Below, one piece after another: positions 50,833-59,629 of a stretch of 64,000 bases of DNA. This DNA is from Ornatilinea apprima. Lineage in GTDB: Bacteria; Chloroflexota; Anaerolineae; Anaerolineales; Anaerolineaceae. The notes beneath the pieces are model-generated. The model was not told the origin of the DNA and did no database searches. It saw only the letters and a program-made list of their open reading frames with translations. Both the position numbers and the translations under genes were made by a program. The stretch is from the NCBI RefSeq assembly GCF_001306115.1, contig NZ_LGCL01000015.1:248001-312000 (forward strand), written 5' to 3'. Positions within the stretch are counted from its first letter, which is position 1. Every line of letters begins with the position of its first letter.

Positions 50833-52317
50833 TTAACCCTCCACGTCCTTTGTAGTCCGGAACAAGAATTCAGAGCCGGGGCCCTTCTTGGTAATCTCTA
50901 GCGGGGAGACACCCAACTCTTGAGCCAGCAGTTGAACCACGCGCGGGGTGTCAAAGCCAGCCTGGCAGCGCCCGGTACCGCACCAGGTGCGGCGCTTGAT
51001 CGCGTCATAAGTGCGCGCCGGAAGCGGGGCGTGGATCTCCGCCAGGATTTCTCCCTCGGTTACGTTCTCACAGCGGCAAATCACGCGCCCGTAGGCAGGG
51101 TCGCGTTCCACCAGCAGCTGCCGGTCCTGGTTGGACAAATCGCGGAAGCGCGGGCGAGCCATGCGCACCGGCTCCCATTCGCGTTTTTCAGGAGGCAATG
51201 CTTTGGCGTCTTTCAGCAGTTCCACCACTTCCAATGCAATCGCCGGGGAAGAGACCAGCCCAGGCGATTCAATCCCGCCCAGGTTAACAAACCCCTGCAC
51301 TTCTTCCGGAATCTCAATGATGAAATCATGGTTGTAATTAAGGGAAGGATCGCGGCTCGGTCCGTTCCCATAAGCGCGGTTTCCGGCGAAGGTGGCAATC
51401 ACATGCGATTTCTTCAAACCGGGAACCAGCTTCATCGCGCCTTCCCAAATCTCGTCCATTCCTTCGGTGGTAACCGATTTGTCTTCTTTATCTTCATGAA
51501 CCACCGCGTTTGGACCAATGATCGTGTTTCCGTGCACCGTCGTGGTGACCATGATGCCTTTGCCCTTATCACTGGGGGTGGGGAAGATCACATTATCAAT
51601 GGTAATTTCCGCGCGATCCAGCACAAAATACTCGCCGCGGCGCGGTTTAATCTTGAAATCGGGGCGAATTCCGGCTTTATGCATGACCACATCAGAATAC
51701 AGACCGGCGCAGTTGATCGCCCACTTGCATTTGAAATCACCGCGGTTGGTTTTCATCCCAACGATTCGTTTTCCGTCAAAGATGAAATCTTGAAACTCGG
51801 TTTCAACCATCACGGTTACGCCATTCATAATCGCGTTTTCGGCCGCGGCCACCGTGATCTGGAACGGATCGCAAACCCCGCCGGTGGACGCCCACAGCGC
51901 GCCCGACACATTGGGGTTGATGTTCTTCTCGCGCCGGCGAACTTCAGCGCCAGGGAGCAAGATCATGCCCGGCACGCCGTTCTTTTTGCCTTGCTCCATC
52001 AAAACTTCCAGGGCGGGCAGCTCATCATCACCAACAGCCACCACATAATCGCCCCGGCGGTCAAAGGCAAAATTCAACTCGCCCGCCAATTGGTCGAACA
52101 TTTTATTGCCAAGCACGTTCATCTTGGCTTTCAGGCTACCAGGCACAGGGTCATAGCCGGCATGCACAATGGCCGTATTGGCAGCGGTGGTGCCCATGGC
52201 CACATCCGCCTGTTTTTCAATCAACAATACGTCCCACTGGTAGCGCGACAACCAGCGGGCGACCATGGTGCCTACAACCCCGCCTCCGATGATAATCACA
52301 TCAAATTCTTTTTGCAC
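50833..52317 (-). CDS. glpA: Glycerol-3-phosphate dehydrogenase, GlpA-like, with [2Fe-2S] BFD domain
   Basis: A 494-residue flavoprotein that oxidises glycerol 3-phosphate to dihydroxyacetone phosphate. The FAD loop is DVIIIGGGVVGTMVARWL close to the start, then TTAANTAIVHAGYDP, the DAO-family signature. A C-terminal Fer2_BFD domain has four cysteines, CRCENVTEGE near residue 417 and WCGTGRCQAG near residue 448. The GTG start at 52317 is chosen because GGAGGG lies four bases before it; an ATG four codons upstream is the alternative. It is the first gene of the glpA-glpB-DUF1667 set. Confidence 0.9.
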   Translation of the reverse strand: MQKEFDVIIIGGGVVGTMVARWLSRYQWDVLLIEKQADVAMGTTAANTAIVHAGYDPVPGSLKAKMNVLGNKMFDQLAGELNFAFDRRGDYVVAVGDDELPALEVLMEQGKKNGVPGMILLPGAEVRRREKNINPNVSGALWASTGGVCDPFQITVAAAENAIMNGVTVMVETEFQDFIFDGKRIVGMKTNRGDFKCKWAINCAGLYSDVVMHKAGIRPDFKIKPRRGEYFVLDRAEITIDNVIFPTPSDKGKGIMVTTTVHGNTIIGPNAVVHEDKEDKSVTTEGMDEIWEGAMKLVPGLKKSHVIATFAGNRAYGNGPSRDPSLNYNHDFIIEIPEEVQGFVNLGGIESPGLVSSPAIALEVVELLKDAKALPPEKREWEPVRMARPRFRDLSNQDRQLLVERDPAYGRVICRCENVTEGEILAEIHAPLPARTYDAIKRRTWCGTGRCQAGFDTPRVVQLLAQELGVSPLEITKKGPGSEFLFRTTKDVEG

Positions 52318-52504
52318 AGTTCCCTCCATATATTCCAAAAAAATCGCATCCGAGCAGATTATTGGTTTCAAAACTGATTTGGGCAAAAACTCCGGCGTCT
52401 TTCTTTCGACTCGCTTTCTCTTCTCCTCTCAGTTTTCTCATCATAGAAATGGCTTTGCCCAACAATATCCAAATAAAGTTGGAAAGTCACAAAGTCCTAT
52501 CCAG

Positions 52505-52549
52505 GTGATGGTATCAATATGCGACGGCATCACAAAGTGATAGTATCAC
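52505..52549. promoter_or_regulatory. Paired 13-bp operator-like palindromes before glpA
   Basis: GTGATGGTATCAA (52505-52517) and GTGATAGTATCAC (52537-52549) are two copies of one palindromic motif with centres 32 bp apart, the same spacing as the pair before glpF but a different sequence. They lie about 190-230 bases before the glpA start. Confidence 0.6.
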
Positions 52550-52955
52550 CAGGAGATGAGTTCGGCGTTGCGATCATCTTGAAGCGGCAGGGAAACCAAC
52601 GCGGTCGAACCATCCCTTTTCGAAGCCATGTTCAAAACATATTCCCAGTCAGACAAAAAATGTCTGAACTCGGCAAGAAACATCCATTCCCATGGATGAT
52701 CCATTCCCTTCGATCACAGGATCAACGGTCAACCCTTGCGCGCAAACGGGCACTCCATCCCCCACCCATTTGTCTGGCATTATTTTAGCATAATCGTTAG
52801 GCGCGATTCAATCATGCTGCAAAGTCGTGATCAAAATCCATGACAAATGTCAGCGTAGAGAGCGGCCACGCACTTGGCTGGCAGGTCAAATCTGCCGGGG
52901 CGTCACCCCTTTTCATATTATTGGCACTCAAAAAGAATATGAGTATCTTCTTAAG

Positions 52956-52986
52956 CAAAAAAACACCACCCACAGGGGTGGTGTTT
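52956..52986 (-). terminator. Rho-independent terminator of plsC
   Basis: A ten-bp stem AAACACCACC/GGTGGTGTTT with a six-base loop, followed on the minus strand by further T. It lies about 25 bases after the plsC stop codon. Confidence 0.92.
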
Positions 52987-53011
52987 AAGTCTGTCTGATG
53001 ATCTTTCAGAG

Positions 53012-53704
53012 TTAGATTTCTGAAGGCAGCGCCGGCAAATGAGAGATGCCGCGCATGCGCCGCTCGCTCTGGCGCGCCAGCAAAATGATCTTATCCATCA
53101 CCTTCCGGGAAACGCCCCGCACCAGGTCGCGGTCTTCCACGTCGCCCTGGAAATTCATGGGGTGCCCAATGGTGATCGAATAGGGGCCTTTCAGGTACCA
53201 GTACCCCACCACATCTTTATCCCCGGAGCGGGAGACAAGCTGGGTGATTTTTTGCTCTTCCAGGTGCAGGCCAATCGGAATAACCGGCGCGCCGCTGGCC
53301 AGCGCCAGGCGGGCAACCCCCGTGCGCGGCTGGTGAAAACCGCCGCCGCGCGGGCTGATCGCGCCTTCGGGGAAGATTAAAACCGTGCGTCCCTTGTCTA
53401 ATAACCGCATAGCCTGGTCAATGGCTTCCTGCCCACGCCCAGGGATCACCGGAATGTGCCCAGAGCGCGCCAGGTAGGTGCCAAAGGGTTTAACCTTGAA
53501 CACCTCTTCGGCAATCAGAATGCTCACCTGATGCCGGGCCGCCAGAATCACCAAAAAGGGGTCGCTGACGCTAGGATGATTGGCCGCTAAAATCTTCGGG
53601 CCGGCGGGCAACACCGCAGTCTGGTCAATATCCAGGTCTAACATCAGCTTCGAATAGGCTGTAATGGTCGGGCGGGTTAACCAATAAAGCATTTTCTCTA
53701 ACAT
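53012..53704 (-). CDS. plsC: 1-acylglycerol-3-phosphate acyltransferase (PlsC family)
   Basis: A 230-residue membrane-associated acyltransferase for phosphatidic acid synthesis. Motif I is ANHPSVSDPF near residue 42 (NHx4D), motif III is FPEGAISPRGG near residue 118 and the later VIPIGLH near residue 150 is typical. The ATG at 53704 is chosen because AAGGAG lies 11 bases before it; the frame runs 22 codons further through a hairpin-forming stretch. Being next to glycerol 3-phosphate genes is suggestive, but it has its own terminator and orientation does not prove co-regulation. Confidence 0.93.
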   Translation of the reverse strand: MLEKMLYWLTRPTITAYSKLMLDLDIDQTAVLPAGPKILAANHPSVSDPFLVILAARHQVSILIAEEVFKVKPFGTYLARSGHIPVIPGRGQEAIDQAMRLLDKGRTVLIFPEGAISPRGGGFHQPRTGVARLALASGAPVIPIGLHLEEQKITQLVSRSGDKDVVGYWYLKGPYSITIGHPMNFQGDVEDRDLVRGVSRKVMDKIILLARQSERRMRGISHLPALPSEI

Positions 53705-54002
53705 ATGGGTTTCGATCTCCTTATTCAATCCACCGCCTGTGCCCAAACCGCGGGCGGTGTTTTTATTCAACCTCGTACCATCTTACCGGGTATCCAGAGT
53801 TTCGCTGAGTGCCGCGCGACCTATTTCCACTTCGAAAGAGTGCTATTCTATGCATGACGCTGTCACGCGCTGGTCATAGTGACCGGATGCTGTACTGAAG
53901 GTTATAACCGCCCCGGGCAAAGAAAGTTCTTCTTTTTTTCCCGCTCTTATCAAACTCTTAATTTCCACGCCGCTTCCCCCAAACCGCTGCCAGGTGGGTA
54001 CA
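53705..54002. other. Intergenic region upstream of plsC
   Basis: About 300 bases without a gene. It contains a GC-rich inverted repeat CACCGCC/GGCGGTG with a TTTTTATTCAA tail on the plus strand (53731-53769) and a palindrome GGTCA-TAG-TGACC (53872-53884). No strong promoter was seen. Confidence 0.4.
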
Positions 54003-54043
54003 ACAAAAGCGCGCCCAGAGAGAGAAACTTCTCAGGGCGCGCT
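54003..54043 (-). terminator. Terminator of the DUF3105 gene
   Basis: A nine-bp stem AGCGCGCCC/GGGCGCGCT (54008-54016 with 54035-54043) is followed on the minus strand by TTTTGTTG, 18 bases after the stop codon. Confidence 0.85.
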
Positions 54044-54061
54044 GCGATTAACTTCGGTTGG

Positions 54062-54661
54062 CTATTCAGCGTGCGGCTCCGGCGTCAGGCGGTTGCGGTT
54101 CTGTTTTACATATAACTGAAATTCGTTCGCGTCAAAGCCCTCTGCCCGGTAAAGCCGCCCCCAACTGGTGTAGGTGATCAAATTGGGCATGCCCGGCCGG
54201 GGCGCCGCCACCAGCTTAATGGTGCCCGTCTCGCGCGCCACACCCGCCCGGCTCATACTCTGCTTGATCTGCTCTTTCAGCGACGCGCACGCCGCCTCGT
54301 CCACCAACTCACAGTTGTAATACACCACTACATGCCCGTGCTCCAGGTTATGCACCAGGGCCTCGTCCGGCGGGGCCACCTCATAGAAGCCCGCCTCAGC
54401 CGGCTGGTCATAATGCTGCCCGGAAGTCGGCGGATCGCTGTTATAGTCCACCGCTTTTTGCCCATCGGGAATATGCTCGCGGCTGGCAATGGGGTAGGCT
54501 TCCCCCAGCATCGGCGTGGATTGAAGCGCCTGGAACACCAGAAAGCTCACCAACAACACTGTCACAACGCCGCCGCCAGCCAACCCCCAGGGGATGCGGG
54601 TCTTTTGCGTTCGGGCGCGCTCTTTCGCAGACCGGTTCACTTGTTTGGATGTCATCTTCAT
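54062..54661 (-). CDS. DUF3105-family membrane-anchored protein
   Basis: A 199-residue protein with a basic cytosolic N-terminus, one membrane anchor (about residues 26-45) and an extracellular DUF3105 domain. The domain signatures are PPTSGQHYDQPAEAGFYE near residue 78 and LVHNLEHGHVVVYYN near residue 101, with two cysteines near residues 117 and 124. The biochemical role is unknown; conserved His residues suggest metal binding. AAGGAGAA precedes the ATG. It is divergent from the MarR gene. Confidence 0.9.
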   Translation of the reverse strand: MKMTSKQVNRSAKERARTQKTRIPWGLAGGGVVTVLLVSFLVFQALQSTPMLGEAYPIASREHIPDGQKAVDYNSDPPTSGQHYDQPAEAGFYEVAPPDEALVHNLEHGHVVVYYNCELVDEAACASLKEQIKQSMSRAGVARETGTIKLVAAPRPGMPNLITYTSWGRLYRAEGFDANEFQLYVKQNRNRLTPEPHAE

Positions 54662-54881
54662 TTCTCCTTGGCTTGATCACTGCTGACCAGATTGCATGCA
54701 GCCTGACTGGACAAACAATTCGGATAAATTTTATCTTATTATTTATACCCTCTTTTTCACCATTTTTCCAGCGTCTTGCCCAACAACCGTTCCCCCATCC
54801 ACACCGATAGGCGTGCTGCCCCCCCAAAAAAGCTGTGAGAGGCAGATGCCGATTATGTACAATTTTCTTCCCCGCCATCCC

Positions 54882-54909
54882 TTGACGTCCCGCCTGATCT
54901 TCGTATAAT
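54882..54909 (+). promoter_or_regulatory. Sigma-70 promoter of the marR-ABC exporter operon
   Basis: TTGACG (54882-54887), 16 bases, TATAAT (54904-54909), followed immediately by the operator palindromes. Confidence 0.85.
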
Positions 54910-54940
54910 AGTTCACAATGTAAACTATTAACTATGTTAA
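54908..54940 (+). promoter_or_regulatory. MarR operator palindromes overlapping the promoter
   Basis: ATAGTT-N9-AACTAT (54908-54928) overlaps the -10 box, and TTAAC-TAT-GTTAA (54928-54940) follows. Binding there would block transcription, so the operon is probably autorepressed by its MarR protein (inference from position). Confidence 0.7.
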
Positions 54941-54971
54941 CTAAATCACCAACCATCGCTTTGGAGAAACT

Positions 54972-55460
54972 GTGACCTCAAACGAACAAGTTCAACCCGA
55001 TAAACCCTTACAGCACGTCATCTGGGAGACGGTGCCCCTGCTCGCCCGCCAGATTCACCAGCAGGCCGACCGCGCCATCTTGCAGGAATATGAAATGACG
55101 CGCTCGCAGTTCCACGTTTTGCTGCAAATCTCGCACGGACGCAACACCATCAGCAGCCTGGCCAATCAAGACAGCATCAGCCTGCCGGCCGTCAGCCGCC
55201 AGGTGGATGAACTGGAACGCAAGCGCCTCGTCACCCGCCAGCGCGACCCGCAAGACCGCCGCATTGTGCACCTCGCCCTCACCGATGAAGGCCGCCAGCT
55301 CAAAGAGATTATTCGCGCGCGCGTCCTCGAATGGTTGACCAGCGTGGTGGAACCGCTTTCCCCAGCCGAACAAGAGTCCATCCGCCAGGGGTTGAACCAA
55401 CTGGCCTCCATCTTTACCGATGAGACCAACACCTGTCCGCACTGCCACAAACCCGAATAA
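54972..55460 (+). CDS. MarR-family transcriptional regulator
   Basis: A 162-residue winged-helix regulator. The recognition helix and wing are visible as ISSLANQDSISLPAVSRQVD near residue 58 and RKRLVTRQRDPQDRRIVHLAL near residue 77 (the D-x-R-D-x-R wing signature). The C-terminus ends in CPHCHKPE, a possible metal or redox site. It starts with GTG, preceded by TTGGAGAAA. It lies 14 bases before two ABC exporter genes, the classic layout of a ligand-relieved repressor of a drug pump. Confidence 0.93.
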   Translation: MTSNEQVQPDKPLQHVIWETVPLLARQIHQQADRAILQEYEMTRSQFHVLLQISHGRNTISSLANQDSISLPAVSRQVDELERKRLVTRQRDPQDRRIVHLALTDEGRQLKEIIRARVLEWLTSVVEPLSPAEQESIRQGLNQLASIFTDETNTCPHCHKPE

Positions 55461-55474
55461 TGGAGCCATGCTGA

Positions 55475-57217
55475 ATGTCTGAATTATTAAAACTGGGAAC
55501 ATTTGGAAAAAAATATTGGAAATCCGCCGTGCTTTCGCTGGCGTTGATGTCGCTGGGTGTGGGCGCAGACCTGGCCATTCCGGCCCTGCTGCGGCGTCTG
55601 GTAGACCAGGGAATCACCCAAAAAGACATGAGCGCGGTGATCACCACCGCCTTGATCATGCTCAGCGCGACGATTGTCTCCACCTTCTTCGCGTTAGGGA
55701 ACAACCTGCACTCCATCTTGTTCAGCGAAGGCTTTGCCCGCGACCTGCGCTCGGCCCTCTTCGACAAGATTCAAACCCTCTCGTTTGGCAACCTGGACCG
55801 CCTGCGCACCGGGCAGCTCATCGTGCGCCTCACCAGCGACGTGCATCTCGTCCAGCTCATCTGGCAAATGTCACTGCGCATCGGCGCGCGCGCCCCCCTG
55901 CTGCTGATTGGCAGCCTGGTGTTGATGTTCATCACCAGCCCCAGAATGGCTCTGCGCATCATTCCGCTGATGCTGGCCCTGGTGGCCCTCATCGTCATTT
56001 TCTCGCCCACCCTGCAAAAGCTCTTCCGCTCCGTTCAGCAAAAGCTCGACGCGCTCAACAACGTGCTGCAAGAGAACCTGGCCGGCATTCGCGTGGTGAA
56101 AGCCTTTGTCCGCTCTCGTTACGAAAACCAGCGCTTTGATGTCGTCAATCAAGACCTGACCCAAAAAAACATTTCTGTGCAACGCTGGATGGCCGTGCTG
56201 ATGCCCACCCTGATGAACTTCGTCAACATGGGCATCGTGGCTGTCATCTGGTTTGGCGGCATCGACGTGATCAACGATCAGCTCACCGTGGGCCAGCTGA
56301 TGGCCTTCACCAACTACCTGCTGTCCGCGCTCTTCCCGGTGCTGATCGCCTCCATGCTGGTCGGCTCCATCGCCGCCGCCGAAGCCTCGGCCGGGCGCAT
56401 TAACGAAGTGCTGGAAAGCCAGCCCGAGATTCAAAACCAGCCCGACGCCGTGGAGGCGCACAGCCTGCGCGGCGAAGTGGAATTTGAGAATGTTACCTTC
56501 CAATATAACGGCAACGAGGCCGACCCCGTGCTGCGCGGCATCAACCTGAAGGTGCAGCCCGGCGAGACGATTGCCATTCTCGGTTCCACCGGTTCGGGTA
56601 AGTCCACCCTGGTCAACCTGATCCCGCGCTTTTACGAGGCCAGCCAGGGGCGCGTCCTCATCGACGGCAGAGACGTGCGCGACTTTACCCACGAATCGCT
56701 GCTCACCCACTTTGGCATCGCCCTGCAAGAGACGGTGCTGTTTAGCGGCACCATCCGCGACAACATCCGCTACGGCAAGCCGCAAGCCAGCGATGAAGAC
56801 GTGATCGCTGCCGCCAAAGCCGCCCAGGCGCACGAGTTCATCGAATCGCTGCCCAACGGCTACGACACTCCCGTCGAACAGCGCGGCACCAACCTCTCTG
56901 GTGGGCAGAAGCAACGCATTGCCATCGCCCGCGCCCTGCTGGTCAAACCGCGCATTCTCATTCTCGATGACAGCACCAGCGCAGTGGACGTGGACACCGA
57001 AGCGCACATTCAAGACGCCCTGCAAGACCTGATGCGCGGGCGCACCAGTTTTGTCATCGCCCAGCGCATCAGCACCGTGCTCAGCGCCGACCGCATCATC
57101 GTGATGGACAACGGCCAAATCGCCGCCATCGGCTCGCACGCCGAACTGATCCAAACCAGCCCCATTTACCGCGAAATCTACGATTCCCAATTGGGCAACG
57201 GAGGTAAAAACTCATGA
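55475..57217 (+). CDS. Heterodimeric ABC exporter, degenerate-site half
   Basis: A 580-residue half-transporter: six membrane helices (about 1-310), then an ATPase domain. Walker A is GSTGSGKST near residue 369 and the signature is LSGGQKQRIAIARALL. Walker B reads ILILDDSTSAVD, with Asp where the catalytic Glu should be, and the switch His is Gln (VIAQRIST). These changes mark the non-catalytic half of heterodimeric exporters such as TM287/288 or BmrCD. Its stop overlaps the start of the partner gene by 4 bases. Confidence 0.95.
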   Translation: MSELLKLGTFGKKYWKSAVLSLALMSLGVGADLAIPALLRRLVDQGITQKDMSAVITTALIMLSATIVSTFFALGNNLHSILFSEGFARDLRSALFDKIQTLSFGNLDRLRTGQLIVRLTSDVHLVQLIWQMSLRIGARAPLLLIGSLVLMFITSPRMALRIIPLMLALVALIVIFSPTLQKLFRSVQQKLDALNNVLQENLAGIRVVKAFVRSRYENQRFDVVNQDLTQKNISVQRWMAVLMPTLMNFVNMGIVAVIWFGGIDVINDQLTVGQLMAFTNYLLSALFPVLIASMLVGSIAAAEASAGRINEVLESQPEIQNQPDAVEAHSLRGEVEFENVTFQYNGNEADPVLRGINLKVQPGETIAILGSTGSGKSTLVNLIPRFYEASQGRVLIDGRDVRDFTHESLLTHFGIALQETVLFSGTIRDNIRYGKPQASDEDVIAAAKAAQAHEFIESLPNGYDTPVEQRGTNLSGGQKQRIAIARALLVKPRILILDDSTSAVDVDTEAHIQDALQDLMRGRTSFVIAQRISTVLSADRIIVMDNGQIAAIGSHAELIQTSPIYREIYDSQLGNGGKNS

Positions 57218-59049
57218 CCACAGCCCCAGTCAGCCCCCCCATTGCTCCCCGCCGCGGACCCTCCCACGGCGGCCCAGGCAACCCCATGGCCGGCCTGCAA
57301 AAACCCAGAGACGCGCGCATCGCGGTCAACCGCCTGCTGGCGTACCTGCTGCCGCACCGCGCCGCGCTGATCGGGGTCTTTGCCCTGACCCTCTTCTATA
57401 CCGCCTTTTCTCTGGCCGGCCCCTACCTGATGGGCGTCGCCATCGACCAGTTCATCGCCAATAAAGACCTCTCTGGCCTGGGGCGCGTGGTTTTGCTGAT
57501 GCTGGGCGCGTACACCGTCGCCTGGCTGTCTCAGGTGTTTGCCGACTTTGTGATGGCCGGCATCTCGCAAAAAGCCCTGCAAAAAATCCGTGAAGACCTC
57601 TTCCGCCACCTGCAAACCCTGGAGCTGCACTTCTTCGACCAGAATCCCCACGGCGAATTGATGAGCCGCCTGACCAACGACATTGACGCCATCAACCGCG
57701 CGGTCTCGCAGAACGTTACCCAGCTTATCTCCAACGTGCTCACCGTGATCGGCATCATGGTGATGATGCTGGTTTTGAACGTGTGGCTGGCGCTGGCCGC
57801 CCTGCTCGTGATTCCGCTGATCATGCTCCTCACCGCCCGCATTGCTTCCAGCACCCGCAGCGGGTTCCGCGACCTGCAAAAAGGCCTGGGCGACCTGAAC
57901 GCCACCGTGGAAGAAACCATCAGCGGCCAGCGCGTGGTTACCGCCTTTGGCCGCACCGAAAGCGTGCGCAGCGTTTTCAATGAGAAGAACGAATCTCTCT
58001 ACCACGCATCCGTCAAGGCCAACACCCTGGCCTTCTTGATGATGCCCATTACCAACGTTATGGGCAACCTGGCCGTGGCCATTCTGGCCAGCCTGGGCGG
58101 TGTGCTGGCCATCAACGGCCTGATCACGGTGGGCGCCATCGCGGCCTTCATTAACTATACGCAGCGCTTCATGCAGCCCATCCGCAGCATGGCCAACCTC
58201 TACAATACCATCCAATCCGCCCTGGCCGGCGCGGAGCGCGTCTTCGATATTCTCGACCGCCAGCCTGAGCTGATGGACGCCCCCGGTGCCACACCCCTGG
58301 AGCAGATCAAAGGCGACGTGCGCTTTGAGAACGTCAACTTCCACTACGTCGAAGGCGTGCCGGTGATCAAGAACATGTCGCTGCACGCCAGCCCCGGCCA
58401 GACCATCGCCCTGGTGGGCCCAACCGGCGCGGGCAAAACCACCATCGTCAACCTGCTCACCCGCTTCTATGATATTCAGAGCGGCAGCATTCAAATTGAC
58501 GGGCGCGCGATTGACCAGGTGCAAAAAGACAGCCTGCGCCGCCAGTTGGGCATCGTGCTGCAAGACACCTACCTCTTCACCGGCACGGTCATGGAGAACA
58601 TCCGCTACGGGCGGCTGGACGCCAGCGACGAAGAAGTGTACCAGGCCGCACGCCTGGCCAGCGCAGACACCTTCATCCACCGCCTGCCGCAGGGCTACCA
58701 GACCCAGCTCAGCGAGCGCGGCAGCAACCTCAGCCAGGGGCAGCGCCAGCTGCTGGCTATCGCCCGCGCCATTCTGGCCGACCCCGCCATCCTGATTTTG
58801 GATGAAGCCACCAGTTCAGTCGACACGCGCACCGAGGCCAAAATTCAAAAAGGCCTGCTGGAATTGATGAAAGGCCGCACCAGCTTCGTCATCGCCCACC
58901 GCCTCAGCACCATCCGCGAAGCCGACCAGGTACTGGTGATCAAAGATGGCGAGATCATTGAGCGCGGCAGCCACAATGAACTGCTCGACCTGGGCGGATT
59001 TTACAACCACCTCTACCTGAGCCAGTTCAAAGGCCAGGTGGCCGTCTAA
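57214..59049 (+). CDS. Heterodimeric ABC exporter, catalytic half
   Basis: A 611-residue half-transporter with a Pro-rich N-terminus, six membrane helices (about 40-340) and an ATPase domain. Walker A is GPTGAGKTT near residue 405, Walker B is ILILDEATSSVD with the catalytic Glu, and the switch is VIAHRLST with the His. The signature is LSQGQRQ instead of LSGGQ, so with the partner it forms one canonical and one degenerate ATP site. The likely role is export of drugs or lipids under MarR control. Confidence 0.95.
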   Translation: MTTAPVSPPIAPRRGPSHGGPGNPMAGLQKPRDARIAVNRLLAYLLPHRAALIGVFALTLFYTAFSLAGPYLMGVAIDQFIANKDLSGLGRVVLLMLGAYTVAWLSQVFADFVMAGISQKALQKIREDLFRHLQTLELHFFDQNPHGELMSRLTNDIDAINRAVSQNVTQLISNVLTVIGIMVMMLVLNVWLALAALLVIPLIMLLTARIASSTRSGFRDLQKGLGDLNATVEETISGQRVVTAFGRTESVRSVFNEKNESLYHASVKANTLAFLMMPITNVMGNLAVAILASLGGVLAINGLITVGAIAAFINYTQRFMQPIRSMANLYNTIQSALAGAERVFDILDRQPELMDAPGATPLEQIKGDVRFENVNFHYVEGVPVIKNMSLHASPGQTIALVGPTGAGKTTIVNLLTRFYDIQSGSIQIDGRAIDQVQKDSLRRQLGIVLQDTYLFTGTVMENIRYGRLDASDEEVYQAARLASADTFIHRLPQGYQTQLSERGSNLSQGQRQLLAIARAILADPAILILDEATSSVDTRTEAKIQKGLLELMKGRTSFVIAHRLSTIREADQVLVIKDGEIIERGSHNELLDLGGFYNHLYLSQFKGQVAV

Positions 59050-59072
59050 ACCGAAAATGATGTGAAACCAAG

Positions 59073-59103
59073 AGAGTCTGCTGGCTTCAGCAGGCTCTTT
59101 TTT
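59073..59103 (+). terminator. Rho-independent terminator of the exporter operon
   Basis: The stem GAG-CTGCTG/CAGCAG-CTC with a GCTT loop is followed by seven T, about 25 bases after the stop. Confidence 0.93.
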
Positions 59104-59144
59104 GTTATCAAGCAAATGGGAGTATATTAAAAACGTGTTCTTTG

Positions 59145-59563
59145 TGTAGGATGGCGTGGAGGGCGGACAATTTTCTTTGCGCCAAAACCACTACGCATCC
59201 GCCCGCAACCCACCACCGATCAAAACCCGGTGGGGTGCAGACGGGGCATATTTACATGATTCTTGTAGGTCGGGTTGAGGGCGCAAAGTCCGAAACCCGA
59301 CAAAAAAACAACGCCTATGTAGGGTGGTGTGGAGGGCGGACAATCTTCTTTACACCAAACCCACCTCGCTCCCGCCCGCAACCCACCACCGATCAAAACC
59401 CGGTGGGGTGCAGGCGTGCATATTAGGAGAATCTTGTAGGTCGGGTTGAGGACGCAAAGTCCGAAACCCGACAAAAAAACCATCGCCGTTGTAGGGTGGT
59501 GTTGCGGGCGGTGAATCTTCTTTGCGTCAAAACCACTACGCATCCGCCCGCAACCCACCCGCC
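59145..59563. repeat. Tandem array of about 173-bp REP-like repeats (two full copies and a partial)
   Basis: Three units start with TGTAGG at 59145, 59318 and 59490. Each full unit has two palindromic modules: one with GGGCGG near the start and CCGCCCGCAACCCACC later, and one of the form TGTAGGTCGGGTTGAGG with its complement AACCCGACA. The middle part GATCAAAACCCGGTGGGGTG is nearly identical in copies 1 and 2. No open frame is conserved between copies, so this is non-coding repeat DNA of the REP/MITE kind. It fills most of the gap between the exporter operon and the next gene. Confidence 0.85.
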
Positions 59564-59629
59564 TTTAATCTTCCTCCCCGCCAAACCTGCTATACTGAAA
59601 CCAACAGCCTGTAGTGAAAGGCGCTTTCC

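Larger units (their letters stand above)
52318..53011. promoter_or_regulatory. Intergenic control region upstream of glpA with several palindromes
   Basis: About 640 bases without a convincing gene. It holds a candidate promoter TTGAAT, 18 bases, TAAAAT on the minus strand (52782-52811), a pair of 13-bp palindromes (52505-52517 and 52537-52549), ATGTT-CAA-AACAT (52628-52640), TCAGACA/TGTCTGA (52648-52666), CATCCAT/ATGGATG (52681-52698) and TGACA/TGTCA (52841-52852). A plus-strand GGGG/CCCC hairpin with TTTT is at 52897-52913. The density of inverted repeats is much higher than in other gaps of the window. Confidence 0.55.

Noticed and set aside
57178-58680. 500-codon minus-strand open frame opposite the ABC exporter
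   Set aside because: Low-complexity His/Gly/Gln/Asp composition typical of antisense frames; the plus strand has all ABC motifs.
59145-59563. CRISPR array
   Set aside because: Units are about 173 bp, lack short spacers between identical short repeats, and no cas genes are nearby.
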